Source: Siphonodentalium dalli (taxonomy: Eukaryota; Mollusca; Scaphopoda; Gadilida; Siphonodentaliidae). From it: a stretch of 64,000 nucleotides of DNA. Under the pieces are notes generated by a model, which saw only the letters and a list, made by a program, of their open reading frames with translations, was not told the DNA's origin and ran no database searches. Made by a program: the position numbers and the translations under genes. This document shows, piece by piece, positions 1-13,649 of the stretch (positions within the stretch are counted from its first letter, which is position 1; the number at the start of each line of letters is the position of its first letter). The stretch is taken from contig CP136066.1 of the NCBI GenBank assembly GCA_032622095.1, forward strand, positions 169,396,664 to 169,460,663, read 5' to 3'.

Positions 1-923
1 GGTGTGAATTGGTTCTCCGATTATTTTATCAACACCATATTATAAACGCACATGGACGACAATATCACGACAACCTGCGTGGCAAGTCAAACACAAGAGT
101 TCTATGTTGCTGCCATTTTGACGAGTAGCTTGCGAAAATCGTCAACAAAACTACCGCTCTGATCCTTCATTCTGTTATTAAAGTATTTAGTGCGGGAATT
201 GTTCTCAAAGCACATAGGAAATTTGACATTCGGGCGATCGGTTTTCGCCATTTTTACAAGAAAACCCCGCGCTAAATATAGAAACCACAGACGTAGTACC
301 CAGCCGGTGACAGCGTCAGAAAGGATGTATGACTGATGCGCTCTGGAAGAGATTGATAATGGTACGAAACGGGCGGTTATCCAATTGTTCTACAGCGACT
401 TTCATAGTGACATAGACTCATCGTTTGGACTGAGTTATTTGATCGGGAATATATATCTTTTATATTTTGTGTGATACCGGGTGGTTTCAAATCTGATCAG
501 GGTATGTTGGAACACTACATTGTTTTCACTAAACAATCAGTCGTATTTCATCTCAGCGGGTTGAATGTGAAGTCTACCTCGGTGAGGGTGTCATCGTCCC
601 TATTTTGGATTCAGGCCATTTTCAGGAGGTCCAATGGAATTCACATATATGTCCGACTTGATACTTTACTGACTTTCTTACCTTAAACATATTTTATTTG
701 TAATATATACAAAGCGAAGTGGGGCACAAGCTCCATAACTTAATGAGACCCTTTCTGGTAAATTGTTACAAAATTACATACTTGACAAAGCGGCACAACA
801 AGTAACATATTTCAGCTGTGTGAAATGTGAGAGCATGGTGACTGGTAAAGGATGATTGTAGCGGATCGTGTGGAAAGGATGACGTAAGGTGGTAGGAACA
901 AGGAACCGAGAACAACAACAGAC
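1..923. other. No gene recognised; probably intron or flank of the calmodulin-like gene
   Basis: No open frame here has coding character. The calmodulin-like gene on the minus strand leaves its last visible exon at 924 in phase 1, so one more short exon (the end of EF-hand 4 and the stop) should lie to the left. No minus-strand segment starting AG-TTC behind an acceptor was found between 1 and 923, so that exon is probably outside the window. Confidence 0.4.
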
Positions 924-3286
<2,363 letters not shown>

Positions 3287-3629
3287 CTGTGGAATAAATG
3301 AGAAGGTTTATATTTATTCAGGAATCTATATGTCCGGTGGTAAGCTACGAGTTACTAGTATGTGGACTTAATAATAATGCATATTTATTCAGGGATGTGA
3401 GGACGGAGGGGGATCTCATCCGCAATTTTGGTAAAAATATTCAAACTTGAAATTTAATACCTGACACAACATTGGTTGGGACTTTCAGACCAAGGATACA
3501 TGTAAGTTGATTGTTTGATTTTACACAACAAAGTCGTCAATTTTCCTACTTTCGGTGATATATAGACATTCGTATAAAGTGTCTTTAAAATTCACATCAT
3601 CTGAGACGAATCCAAATTATTTTTGCAAA

Positions 3630-3885
3630 ATTATGGACAGGGACAGCGGGTTACCATCACCAAATTCACCATCTGTGGACCTCAGTTTGCTTAGGCCTCA
3701 TCTTATGTGGCGAATCCATAGTCTCATTTAACATTGTTTTTAATTACTTTTTCCCCTTCTGTTCAGTTTATATATCCCATATTTGCAGATGATAAAATCA
3801 AGGTGATTAATGGTTGGACATCACCAATTTTAACAGGTGAACCTCAATCTGATCCTAGGCCTCTCATAACAGTTGAGGCCTAATA
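3630..3885 (+). mobile_element. Left part of a MITE, split by inserted or expanded sequence
   Basis: Matches the complete family member at 50931-51306: 'accatcaccaaattcacc', 'gtggacctca', a middle with 'gcagatgataaaatc', and 'aggcctaa' at the right. The matching right end lies at 4965-5090, so about 1.08 kb (a TAA microsatellite plus a tandem block) separates the two parts. Confidence 0.65.
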
Positions 3886-3935
3886 ATAAAAATAGTAATA
3901 ATAATAATAATAATAATAATATTTATAATAATGAA
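3885..3935. repeat. (TAA)n microsatellite
   Basis: TAA/AAT trinucleotide run with a few interruptions, at the internal edge of the split MITE. Confidence 0.9.
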
Positions 3936-4077
3936 AGTGTCAATGACACTGTATCTCAACTTGGAAAGGGAATAATTTCAAGTGTTACAGTCAATGGAGT
4001 GATTAGGAATGCGGAAAGTTTAAATGTCGAAGTAATACTAGACTATCAACATGAAGAGATGTATATATAAAACAATC

Positions 4078-4910
4078 AAAGATGGCCGCTAGCGGCTATG
4101 TTTTCCAGTGAATATCAAAAACATTTGATAGCTCCCATCGAGTAGATCAATATGAAGTTTGGTGATGATCGGCTGATGGAAGTGGACTGTAGGATGTGCC
4201 AAAGGATTTAGTCATGAAAAGAGTAAAATCCAGATGGCTACCGGCAGCCATGTTTTATGACCGAATGACCCCAAACTGACTCGTTTCCCTCTACAGGTCA
4301 ATATTAAGATCCATGACAAATTGCATGATAATCCGACCAAAGGTACGACCTGTAGCCCGTTCCAAAGATTTAGACATGCAAAGAGTAAAATCCAAGATGG
4401 CTGCCGGCGGTGATGTTTTGTGGCCGAATGACCCCAAAATGACTCATTCCCATCTACATGTCAATATTAACATCCACGACAAATTTCATGACAATCAGAC
4501 GAACAGACGGACCTGTAGCCCGTGCTAATGGATTGTTATAACAGCCATGACAAAGTTCATGATGATCCGACCAAAGGTACGACCTGTAGCCCGTGCCAAA
4601 GGATTTAGTCATGCAAAAAGTAAAACTCCAAGATGACTGCCGGTGGCCATGTTTTATGACGGATTGACCCCAAAATGACTCGTTGCCATCTATACATGTC
4701 AAAATTAACTTCCATGACAAATTTCATGATGACCAGCCAAACAGTACGACCTGTGGCCCGTTCTAATGGATTGGATTTTTAAATCCAAGATGTCCGCTGG
4801 CTATGACAACTTTCATAATGATCCGACCAAACGTACGACCTGTAGGCCGTGCTAAAGGAAATTGCTGACGGACGCACATACGCACGCACACGCACATACA
4901 CGGGCGAGGG
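4078..4910. repeat. Tandem block of about 180-240 bp units with 'AAGATGGC'
   Basis: At least four imperfect units each contain 'gtaaaatccaagatggc', 'gccatgttttatgaccga', 'atgaccccaaaatgactc', a 'catgacaaatttcatga' segment and 'cgacctgtagcccgtgc'. The block ends in a CA-rich tail (acgcacatacgcacgc). The small open frames through it are by-products of the repetition. Blocks of this kind are common in molluscan genomes. Confidence 0.85.
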
Positions 4911-4964
4911 ATACCAAACCATGACAATAGCTCAAATTTACAAAGTAATGTTGAGCTAATATTA

Positions 4965-5090
4965 TAAGCAGAATGAGGTTCCCTGATTGTGAATTTGGTG
5001 ACGATATAGCTTATCCTTGGCCGCCGCGCGGAATCGCGTCACAAAACTTCACCCTCTGGGACCTCATTCTACAAATTTCAGACAAACTAT
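4965..5090 (+). mobile_element. Right part of the split MITE
   Basis: 'aagcagaatgaggttccc' through 'cctctgggacctcattct' and 'acaaatttcagacaaac' correspond to the right terminal hairpin and terminal repeat of the family member at 50931-51306. Confidence 0.65.
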
Positions 5091-5091
5091 T

Positions 5092-5820
5092 TACAAACTT
5101 GAATTCACAGCTAAGATATTAAAAAGGATTGACGAACTATGAACAGTAATAACAATAGAATGGAAATACAAACATCATCACTTCCTACCGAAATATCAAT
5201 GGAAATTCTAAATTATCAGAAAAAAAAGTTGACATTTCTATTTTCTTAGAGTGTATGGATGTCCGTATTATCAGTACATAACAGAGGTAGAAGTGAGAGT
5301 GGAATGGTGCGATAGACATGGTGCATGGTGTTGGTCCTCGGGACAAGCTTTTGAGGCGCATATTGTTTGGTATAGTCTATATATCATCGATTGCGTCTAA
5401 CATCTGAATAATTAACACGCTGAGGGCCAATGTTTCGACGTATCGCATGTTTATATCGCACGCTGATATTATAACAACTTAATGGTGTATCGCTATTATG
5501 GCTACACAATTCGGGGAAGTGTCTCGGGAGGGGGCGACGGGGTGCGAATAAAGCATGAATTATTTCCTAGTATGCCCCACTGAGGACCCGTGCCGTAACG
5601 AATTTCCATTACACAGAATTAGTTGCAGCAAAAGCATGTTCCGATAAATCGACATGCAGTGTATACAGCAAACGAATTTTATTTGCGACGAATTATTATT
5701 GTTTAAATCAATATTAACCCATAGGTTATTTTTTTTTAAATACTGTAGTTTGAGTGCGTTTTATTGAATGATATATATGGCGCTTTGACTGTTGTGCATA
5801 TTCACGGTTTACATAGGAAA
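5092..5820. other. Non-coding spacer
   Basis: AT-rich sequence without a coding frame, recognised repeat or RNA gene on either strand. Confidence 0.5.
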
Positions 5821-5951
5821 TGACTGGAAGATCTATTGGGGTCATTTGATTTTGATCAGCACAGTTAATTAAACAAAGTGTGTGAATCACAGGAACTTTG
5901 TTTAATTAATGTGCCGATCAAAACCAATGAACCCAATCGATCTTCCAGTCA
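5821..5951. mobile_element. Foldback MITE or hairpin, 131 bp
   Basis: Left arm 'tgactggaagatctattg' and 'gatcagcacagttaattaa' pairs with the right arm '...cgatcttccagtcac'. The arms are about 55-60 bp around a short loop near 5886-5900. No clear target duplication. Confidence 0.75.
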
Positions 5952-6151
5952 CTCCTTCTAATCATATACTGGTACAGTGTAATAGTACATTAATAACATG
6001 AACACTGATTCTTGCGGGCGCTAAGTTATGTGAATGGAGAGGGTGTCCGATTATAGCAAAATATGTGTGTTATTTTCCTATCATTGTATAGATTTTCCGT
6101 TATAACTTTTTATAGACTCGGCGGATTTTTGTCTGAAATCTGTCTGCAGTT

Positions 6152-6630
6152 ATATAAGGATTATCTGTCATGTGGACTGTTTTTATTGAGATGTAACCGT
6201 AAGGTAAGTGGCCATTACTTGTGTAAAACCCGAAGGGTTTTACATACAAGTTATGACCACTTACCTCACGGTTACATCGCCATAAAAACAGTCCACATGA
6301 CTGTGAATCCTTATATTTATATACATTTAGCGAAAAAGCAACTTTTGTAAATGTATTTAAATCGAAAAGTGTATCGTGACAAAACCAGCCCAAAATATTC
6401 CATAGCACCCTCTTTATATTGAAACCCGATGATTTATTAAGTCAATCCTGCGCGAGTCCAAATGCGCCCAAAATATTACGCGTTCGTCTTTCCAAAACCT
6501 ATGACGCGTCGATGTACTTATGAGGCTGCAGTTTTGGGCTGTTGTGCGTTCACCGAAAAATAATTCAACTAGCCACGTGGGCGCCGACCAATCAGAATGC
6601 TGGATTTAGTGATAATCACACTTAGTATGT
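6152..6630 (+). mobile_element. Hairpin-ended repeat, copy 1
   Basis: Contains a perfect-looking 165 bp palindrome (6152-6316) centred at 6234 on 'acccgaagggt', then a tail with 'ccacgtgggcgccgacca'. The same arrangement recurs inverted at 48905-49419, so this is a dispersed element rather than a local structure. The short open frames on both strands here are mirror shadows of the palindrome. Confidence 0.8.
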
Positions 6631-6639
6631 AAATATTAT

Positions 6640-7350
6640 AAAATGCAGCGCTGTATGTTAGCCCAACATTTCTACCTGTGCATTATCGATCGCACACTTA
6701 CAAATATGACAAGTCATTAGACAGGTTGGGAACTACAAGTTGCGTTCAAATGTCTAACGCCAAGATTTGGCGAAAACGTCACTAATTTTCGTGGTTCGAT
6801 TTCACAGTCAATGACGTGCAGTTCGCGTTCGATAGATAGTTTCCTTTGGAATGCGGATACGGGTAACTGAGTTCATTGAAACGGATAGTGGATTGCAAGA
6901 CATATATATGTGATACAAGAAAACCATAATCAGAAATTGTAACGCCCTCAAGATCATATTATTAGGCATAAATATAAATTATAAAAATAAAATATAAAAT
7001 TTATTGGTTACATGAATGCCTCATAATTCCGTTAAAACAACTAATCCTTCAAATTATTACAAAAAAACTACGGCTTATTACTGCAGGTTTCTCATTCACC
7101 ACACCAGAAAGCCTCTACATGCGGATAAAAAATCGGAGGCATTGTGTTCCCGCCATAAAATCTTCAAGAGTGGCCCAGCCATTGTTCATATCTAAACATC
7201 GAAAGCAATTAACACGGTCATAATATTTACATACTACAACTATCAATCCAGCGAATACACACCCCGCGAAAACCCGAAATGTGTTGTCCTGTGAGATATC
7301 CCATCGCTATAGCTCAATTTAACACGGCCAGATTAGCCTTCCTACAATAT
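6640..7350. other. Non-coding spacer
   Basis: No coding frame or recognised repeat before the LINE remnant begins. Confidence 0.45.
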
Positions 7351-7354
7351 CCTA

Positions 7355-7905
7355 AAACAATAAAGCTTCTCAAATCATCGGCATAGTCGATAGAACTTTC
7401 ACGAACTTGGACATCGACACTTTCCGATCGCTCTACATAAGCATGGTCAGACCTATCATCGAGTACTGTAACTCTGCATGGAGCCCACATCACAAATGTC
7501 AAAGCATTGTGTCAGAGAAAATACAAAGTAAAGCAACGAAACTATAGTTCGTCAAATCAAAACTCTATGCTACCGAGACCGAATGATAAGACTCAATCTG
7601 ATGTCTTTAAAATATCGAAAAGGTTTAGAGGAGATCTAATCGAGGTATATACACTGCTGAATGGTCATTATAATATCAATGCGCCTGTGACATAGAAAGA
7701 AGTTCATCAGGAAGAACAAGCGAACATAACAACAAGCTATATATGCGCACTGTTGACAATGACATAGGATAATATTTCTTCACGCAGAGGGTGGTAAATA
7801 TCTGGAACTCTTTGTCAGACTTCGCTGTTGAGGCTCCAACTCTCGATCAATTCAAAATATACATAGCCTCATTATTCTATTATATAAAATACGAGTTCGA
7901 CGGCA
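7355..7905 (+). pseudogene. Non-LTR retrotransposon remnant (end of the reverse transcriptase region)
   Basis: Conceptual translation, crossing frames and stops, gives the usual thumb-region string of CR1/jockey-like LINEs: a segment like 'LDIDTFRSLYISMVRPIIEY', 'CNSAWSPH', then 'RGDLIEVYTLLNGHYNI', and later 'YFFTQRVVNIWNSLSDF' with 'APTLDQF'. The catalytic core and endonuclease are missing (5' truncation), and stop codons and frameshifts near 7545, 7590 and 7770 show it is dead. The exact clade is not decided by this fragment. Confidence 0.85.
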
Positions 7906-8012
7906 AGTAATATGTTCACAAGAAAATATTGAATGACGATACATATATTTGTAAACAAACATCGCAAATAATGTTATTGTGGCGAAAAGTCGCAAGACTT
8001 GTTCCGTGTTAT

Positions 8013-8040
8013 TATGATGATGATGATGATGATGATGATA
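8013..8040. repeat. (GAT)n microsatellite
   Basis: About nine tandem ATG/GAT units shortly after the LINE remnant, the position and kind expected for a LINE-associated simple tail. Confidence 0.85.
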
Positions 8041-8164
8041 TAATTGATATAACCACTATTATGATGATCGTCTCGTTATTTGCTTAAAATACGTATCAAT
8101 TGACATATACGCACCCTTTCACTCATTAAAGTTAACATATTTCGACCATTTTAGGGGACGTCCG

Positions 8165-8320
8165 CGAATTCGGGAACTCCGCAAATGGATCTCCGCAAAT
8201 AGAGACCTACTGCAAATTGTCACACCTATCAGCACCTAATTAACGAACCGCTGGCTGACTCGGCTGTATCCGCAAATTGAACTCCGCAAATAGGGGACCA
8301 ACTGCAATTTGTCGACATCG
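8165..8320. repeat. Short direct repeats of 'ctccgcaaat'
   Basis: 'actccgcaaat' or 'tctccgcaaat' followed by 'aggggacc/agagacc' and 'aactgcaaattgtc' occurs twice about 100 bp apart with single-base changes. The origin is not known. Confidence 0.6.
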
Positions 8321-8554
8321 GCGTCGCACTACAACGTTTAGTGCGTACCAAAAATTCCCGTTTCTATAAATAAAACGTCCATGCACCCATGCGATAAAAT
8401 AATTTCTACACCAGAATACACCCGAGGGGCGTAATAAATGCGAATGACCGGCATATCAGATACGATCGAAATATTATTAGTGTTTATTCGTCGACTTGTT
8501 TGACGAAAAAGACCTGCTTCATATATGTTTTGAGACGAAGATCTGCTATGTCTG

Positions 8555-8959
8555 TTAGGGTATATAGAACCAGCACCGCTTGGTTGGGATGCAAGAAAAA
8601 GTAAAAACAATTTCGATCTTCCATACATTTTCATTGTGCACAAACACATCGTGCAAAGTGACACTAATAGGTCGCGTCATATGCTAATGATAATCAGTAC
8701 ACAATTGTTAGAATACTTACGACCCATATACCAGTTCCGTATTTCCCAAGTTACGTATTTTTAAAGTGGCAATTGAGTCATAAAGGTTACACGTTTGGTA
8801 CTGGGTCATCGTCAAGTTAACATGAACGTCGATGTTAATCTGCACTCGATACAAAAACAAACACAATACTATGACGTACATGACGAGGAACGTGTGTGTC
8901 ACGTGATTACCGTTAACGGGACGGGAGCTTGTAGTTCGCAACGTAGTTCCAACAGCCAC
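8555..8959 (-). CDS. Possible two-exon small membrane protein
   Basis: Not recognised. Exon 1 (8959-8721) starts with ATG and codes about 20 residues, then a hydrophobic stretch (TFLVMYVIVLCLFLY, about residues 23-37) that could be a signal anchor, then a polar segment with one N-glycosylation sequon (NLT). It ends at GGGTC followed by a textbook GTAAGT donor. A 57 bp intron and an AG acceptor at 8664 lead to exon 2 (8663-8555), which stays in frame (VTLHDVFVHNENVWK) to a TAA, giving 115 residues. For: strong donor and matching phase. Against: a very short intron, no promoter or poly(A) signal recognised, no family resemblance. It may equally be a chance frame or the first exon of a longer gene. 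Confidence 0.25.
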
Positions 8960-9044
8960 GTGTTGTCGGTTTAGACATATGTATTACCAATAAGTATATT
9001 ACAGTACAAATTGGCATTGGGATTGAAGGACAAGTGCAATCCAT

Positions 9045-9392
9045 GCACTTATGCATCATTCACCCTATGTGGGCCTCATTCTGCTTAGACACCAACTGCT
9101 ATGTGAGACCTACGATACGATTTAAGCCCCCCATTTGAAGTTTGTGATGTTCACCCACTATTCACCTCAATTATGTATTGTATTGTCTGCAGATTAGGGG
9201 ATACAGAAACTGATCAGAAAGGGAAAACGTAACTAAAACAGTGTTAACTTGAGACTATATATACTTCACAGAAGATGAGGCCTAAGCAAAATGAGTTCCC
9301 CAGGGGAGTGAATGTGGTGACGCTAGCATGCTGCGCGGAATAGCCTCACTAAATTCATCATCTGGAGACCTCATTCTGCAAATGACAGACAC
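9045..9392 (+). mobile_element. MITE, same family as 50931-51306
   Basis: Left end 'cattcaccctatgtggg', 'cctcattctgcttag', middle with 'gtgatgttcacccacta', right end 'gacctcattctgcaaat' plus 'gacagacac'. Order and spacing follow the complete copy at 50931-51306, with about 70-80 % similarity by eye. Confidence 0.7.
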
Positions 9393-10534
9393 ATTATTTG
9401 CAGGCTTGATCCAATTAGTGTGGTGGTGCAAATGGAGTTTGGGTTTGGTTCAAGGGGTCGGTGTGGGTGAAACTTCCAAGTATACACCGTTCCAACGGAT
9501 TCGAATACCATCTAGTCGCGTCCCTGGAAACACACAAGTTCAGATATGTGTATTTCCTGACCTGACGTAATTGTGTGCTTTGACATCTCAGTTAATATTG
9601 CTGCTAAACACATCAGAGAAGTCGATTTGATGTACAATAAAGCGCCTTGCTGCATCAATTAATAATGTTTAGTACACATTAGGACAATTACGATGTCTTT
9701 GAATTTCTTCTCATGTTACAGTAAAGGCTGATATCAATATATCCCCCCGATTAAGGCTACCAAAAGCTCTTGGAGTGACAGGCACCGAGAAAATGGAATT
9801 GATAAACAACATTACAAGTCAGTTAGTGGTAACTAATCTAATTTGTTGACTTGTGAAGTATACTGTATATTGAGCCAGGAACACTGACGTTCGTGGGGGT
9901 GTTCACGTTCGAATTCCCAACTACCCACTTGAACAAGGCAAGATTTTCAAGTCCTTTTTCGTTTGCACCCAATACCTGCGGGTTATAATTTTTGAATCCT
10001 ACCTCACATTTTCCAGCTGTTAGAAATTGCGTCTAGACTGACTTCTCAGAAATTGTTTAATTGTGTGTATTGTGGGCTTAAAATATGACCGAGTTCAGGA
10101 CTACATGTTACGTTGGCCAAGACTTAGTGATACATATTATCCGCTGTCACCAGATCACAGGTCGAAAACATGGGGAAGCCCGTCACACCCAGTTACAAAT
10201 TGAGAGATTCATCGCAACACAAGGCTAAATGTTAACCATGCAGATGTGACACACGCAGGAACCCATCTTGGATAACTGAAGCCTAATGAATATTCCTTTT
10301 GAGTAAAATAGTACGTGCTTACAAAAAGGCGATATGAACGTTCTTCATCGTTTCGTACCAGGACCGTTCTTTATACACTCTAAAAACTCATGTGTTAAAC
10401 TGGATTCACCCACAAAGTGTTAAAAATGTCCACAACCCTTAGAGTGCTACATCGTACACTTGGATTTCCAATTGTAACACATTCGCTGAGCTTTGAAATC
10501 GGGGAATACCACCCTTCAACCCTTTCAGTGCCAA
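9393..10534. other. Non-coding spacer
   Basis: No coding frame of substance. A segment near 9905 (acgttcgaattccc) resembles an RNA polymerase III B box, but no tRNA fold or A box accompanies it. Confidence 0.45.
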
Positions 10535-10664
10535 GTCCGATTTTTGTATCAACCATATTTCCTTGATCATGTTTCAATTTATTAATTATAATAATTTGAT
10601 ACATTGATGGAAAGAGCTCTTAGAAAAATGATCAAGGAAATATGGTTTGATACAAAAATCCGAC
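10535..10664. repeat. Inverted repeat, arms about 38 bp
   Basis: 'ccgatttttgtatcaa' and 'ccatatttccttgatcat' (10535-10573) pair with 'atgatcaaggaaatatgg' and 'ttgatacaaaaatccga' (10627-10664), with a spacer of about 53 bp. Probably a small MITE. Confidence 0.75.
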
Positions 10665-11405
10665 GATTCCTTCGGGTCAGTATATTCAGTTATATCTGGA
10701 AATAGTAGCGCATTTATTTCTATGGACAAACTAATTATTCCATGGTGGTCTAAATTATACTAAACTAGCTCGGGTTCCCGACGTTGCTCGGGTAAAGAAT
10801 GAGTAAATTAATAGTTCCCCTTCAAGTCATTTAAATGAATTACTAGTTACCGCATCACACTTTCCCGATAAAGTTACCTTTATCTTTCAAGTTGATAATA
10901 AACCCTCTCTGTGGCTAATTATTAGTTCATCTTTAAATCATCCGAGGTCAACGGCACCTATCTCATGACAATCTCCGTGTTAAATTATATATGCGTGTCA
11001 ATTTTCCCACATATTTTTGAGCTGATAATACAACCCTATTCATTGATAATCTATTTTAATATAATTTATTTGTCTCCCTTTAAGTCGTCTGAGAACAAAG
11101 GCGCATATCACATAACATTTCCATGATCGGGTGACCCCTGTGTACCAATTTCCCTACATACCGTCTTAGCTGACAAGGAACGCTCTTTATTGCGCATATA
11201 CGATGATATAATTTTTTCAAAGTTCTCTTTTAGAGTTAAAGATACGGGCGACGTTGGCGGTGGGTATGCTGTTAAAATATACACACCCGTCAAAAACCGC
11301 CATAAACAGAAAGAATAGTAAAATATAGACAGATTGTGTTCTTATACCAATCAGAACTATGGAATAAACAGTATGTTATTGTCAATTTTGTTTACGTTGT
11401 TATGT
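10665..11405. other. Non-coding spacer
   Basis: AT-rich. 'agctcgggttcccgacgt' near 10767 resembles repeat debris, but no gene or complete element is visible. Confidence 0.4.
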
Positions 11406-11855
11406 AGATTAGATTAGATTTATTTATTTATTATAGTGAAGTTATGTTAACAAACATCCGGCCCATATGGCCTATAAGTCACTTGGTACACAAGTACAAT
11501 ATTATTATTAATGCATGTTTTGGCTATTTAGATAGTTTTGATTGTCTGATTGAATATGCCTGAGATATAAACCGAGCAGTATGTACAGCACAATTATTTA
11601 CACAGTGAGCCATGATATCTACATCAGAATGAAACGGGGAAATATCGACACGAGAAAATAGGTTTTAACGTTCCTGACTGTAAGCTGGACAACGAATGAG
11701 AAAGTGAAGTTCAGTTTCCACCTCGCCCGTTTGACACAACACACAAATCCTATCCTCCACGTCCTCATTTCGGAAACGACCCGTTTCTATTCCGAGAGGC
11801 AAGATGCCACAACGGAACTGAGCCATCAGCGAACGTTCTCTGTGCGACATGTTAT
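11405..11855 (-). pseudogene. 5'-truncated LINE fragment, C-terminal zinc-knuckle region
   Basis: Minus-strand frame 11850-11665 reads like the C-terminal end of a LINE ORF2: 'FRCGILPLGIETGRF', then a Cys/His knuckle C-x2-C...H-x4-C (ICVLC ... HFLIRCPAY). Upstream of this (above 11855) nothing LINE-like is seen, so the copy is 5' truncated. The 3' side runs to an 'attagattagattt' repeat at 11405-11425, which on the minus strand is a simple (ATCTA)-like tail, as expected of a target-primed insertion. Confidence 0.8.
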
Positions 11856-11869
11856 GTAAACAAACGCAA

Positions 11870-13000
11870 ACAGCGTTATATTGCCTGGCTTTTGTTTAGA
11901 TCCGGATATGATAAACATAAAGAGCGTTATTTGTTACTGTTTTCGTGATATAGAAATAATAAAGAGCGTTTATATCATTTGTGTGTGATTAACCAATAGA
12001 ATTGCGCTGTATTATGTAAACATAAGCACAACTTCTGTAACACGAGCAGGCTCTTGTTTACGTACAACATCGTACGTCTTGACGACAACATACTGATTAT
12101 TTTGGCATATGAACAAAACTATATATATTTTAATATTACTTTTGTTGATGGCGATTTGAAGAAATATGAATATTTCTGCAACGAACGCCGCCCGCGCCTT
12201 TATCTGCACCTATCCAATTGTACTGCCCGAGTCAATTGACCCTTGCATACCATTTACAGTGACCAGGGTCCAATAAGTTTGGGTATATGATTAATAATTT
12301 AGGTGGTCAACATATTAATACTACACATCAATGTTCAGTCATTTTGGGTATATCATTGGTTATTTAATCATTTTAATTATCAGTGCCATTGTAAAACAGC
12401 CAACGATACCTACCCCGTGACACTACACGTATGGTCGCCCATTGCCAGAAAGACAACGAAAAACACACAAACAAAGAAACACACAAACAAACACAATTGC
12501 GTTTTATAAGTATAGATTAGTCTGGTATACATGTACAAAAATCACCACCATCATGTGTACGAAACGTCTTTCAATTCAATTTCTCCAGCAGCTGGTCAAT
12601 GTATGGTTGTATAAGGAATCTGTATTCCTTCGAACAACTCCTTTAGTTTCGCCAAGCCCAATTCTTTCAACTTGCTGATAACGAAATCGTCAGCTATTTT
12701 TAGTGGTTATAGTGCTACGGGTCAAAGTTCTGGAGTAGCAAAAGCTCCATATATGGAAATGTTACTCAAGAACTTTGACCTATATAGAACTAAAACCACG
12801 GAACCGGGGCTGGATGAATCTTTGAAACCAAAGACCAAGGGCTGGATACATGCAAATCCAATATGGCCACGACCCAGTGATCTCGCTTATTCAAAACATG
12901 TTAACGCTTCCATGACTGGACTGACTGGAGCTTCCTGAAATGTTGTGAAAACCCTGCATTCAAGTATATATTGGCCTAACAAAATTTACCTTGGCCTTGT
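11870..13000. other. Non-coding spacer with weak coding-like scraps
   Basis: Three recurrences of 'aagagcgtt' near 11865-11965. A minus-strand scrap at 12570-12680 and a plus-strand open frame at 12672-12938 have some coding look but no family resemblance or splice context that could be defended. Confidence 0.4.
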
Positions 13001-13002
13001 AA

Positions 13003-13070
13003 GCCATGCATTATCTTATATATGACACGCTCCCTATGGGCGACTCGCATATGTAAGATAATGCACTGGC
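13003..13070. repeat. Short hairpin repeat, 'CCAATGCATTCTC' family
   Basis: 68 bp palindrome beginning 'gccatgcattatcttata' and ending 'taagataatgcactggc', followed by 'acag'. It belongs to a family found here also at 33852, 33943, 36763 and its array copies, 47142, 47291, 55305, 55401 and 57840. Confidence 0.85.
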
Positions 13071-13229
13071 ACAGCTCCCATCATAGAATGGTTAAAACGC
13101 CCTGTTATGAAAGTCGATATATGGCCATCAGAACGTCATATTAATGGACTCATGTGTCCGATATAATTACTTTCTGGTACAGAGGACGTACTGCATAATG
13201 ATGATTTTATGGTGTCAGTTCGGACGGGG

Positions 13230-13645
13230 CACCTTTAAATATAGCACAGTTAACCTTGAAACATTGATGACGCCTTAACTCCATGGAAGCCCAGTATATT
13301 AAAGTAATGTGAAACACTCCGGTTGTGTGATAAAATAGAAATGGTGAATAATCTTGCTCAAATTTGCTATTTCTACGAATATTAATCTTAATTGACACAC
13401 TTCCATTCTTATATATTAATTAAATGCAATGACTCTCATGTCGAAATCATTTGTGTGAGTTTATCGCCGATAGTTGCGTCCCGAATCGTGATGTAAATAT
13501 TTACAATTGAGCGCAGTTCAGACGATGTTTTCTATGGAGTTGTATGGCCGATTTATTGAAAATTTCGGCGATGTTAGTAGAATGGTACATTCCCAAGGTT
13601 GGCATAGCGCCTGAGTACTAACTTATCAGTTTCGCGAACTCGAAC
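13230..13645 (-). repeat. Dispersed repeat (about 370-400 bp), copy 1
   Basis: Shares with 31095-31475 and 50490-50880 (both in the opposite orientation): 'gtgaaacactccgg', 'aatcttgctcaaat', 'taattaaatgcaatgact', 'gtaaatatttacaattgagcg', 'ttctatggagttgtatgg', 'cgatgttagtagaatg' and 'tactaacttatcagttt'. No coding capacity; class unknown. Confidence 0.75.
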
Positions 13646-13649
13646 AAGT

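Noticed and set aside
9880-9935. tRNA or tRNA-derived SINE
   Set aside because: Only a B-box-like string is present; no A box at the right spacing and no cloverleaf.
12570-12680. Minus-strand scrap reading DDFVISKLKELGLAKLKELF
   Set aside because: Resembles a helical (SAM-like) segment but breaks within about 30 codons and has no splice context; too short to call.
12672-12938. 88-codon plus-strand frame with a coding-like look
   Set aside because: No recognisable family, splice sites or neighbouring exon; composition alone does not support a gene.
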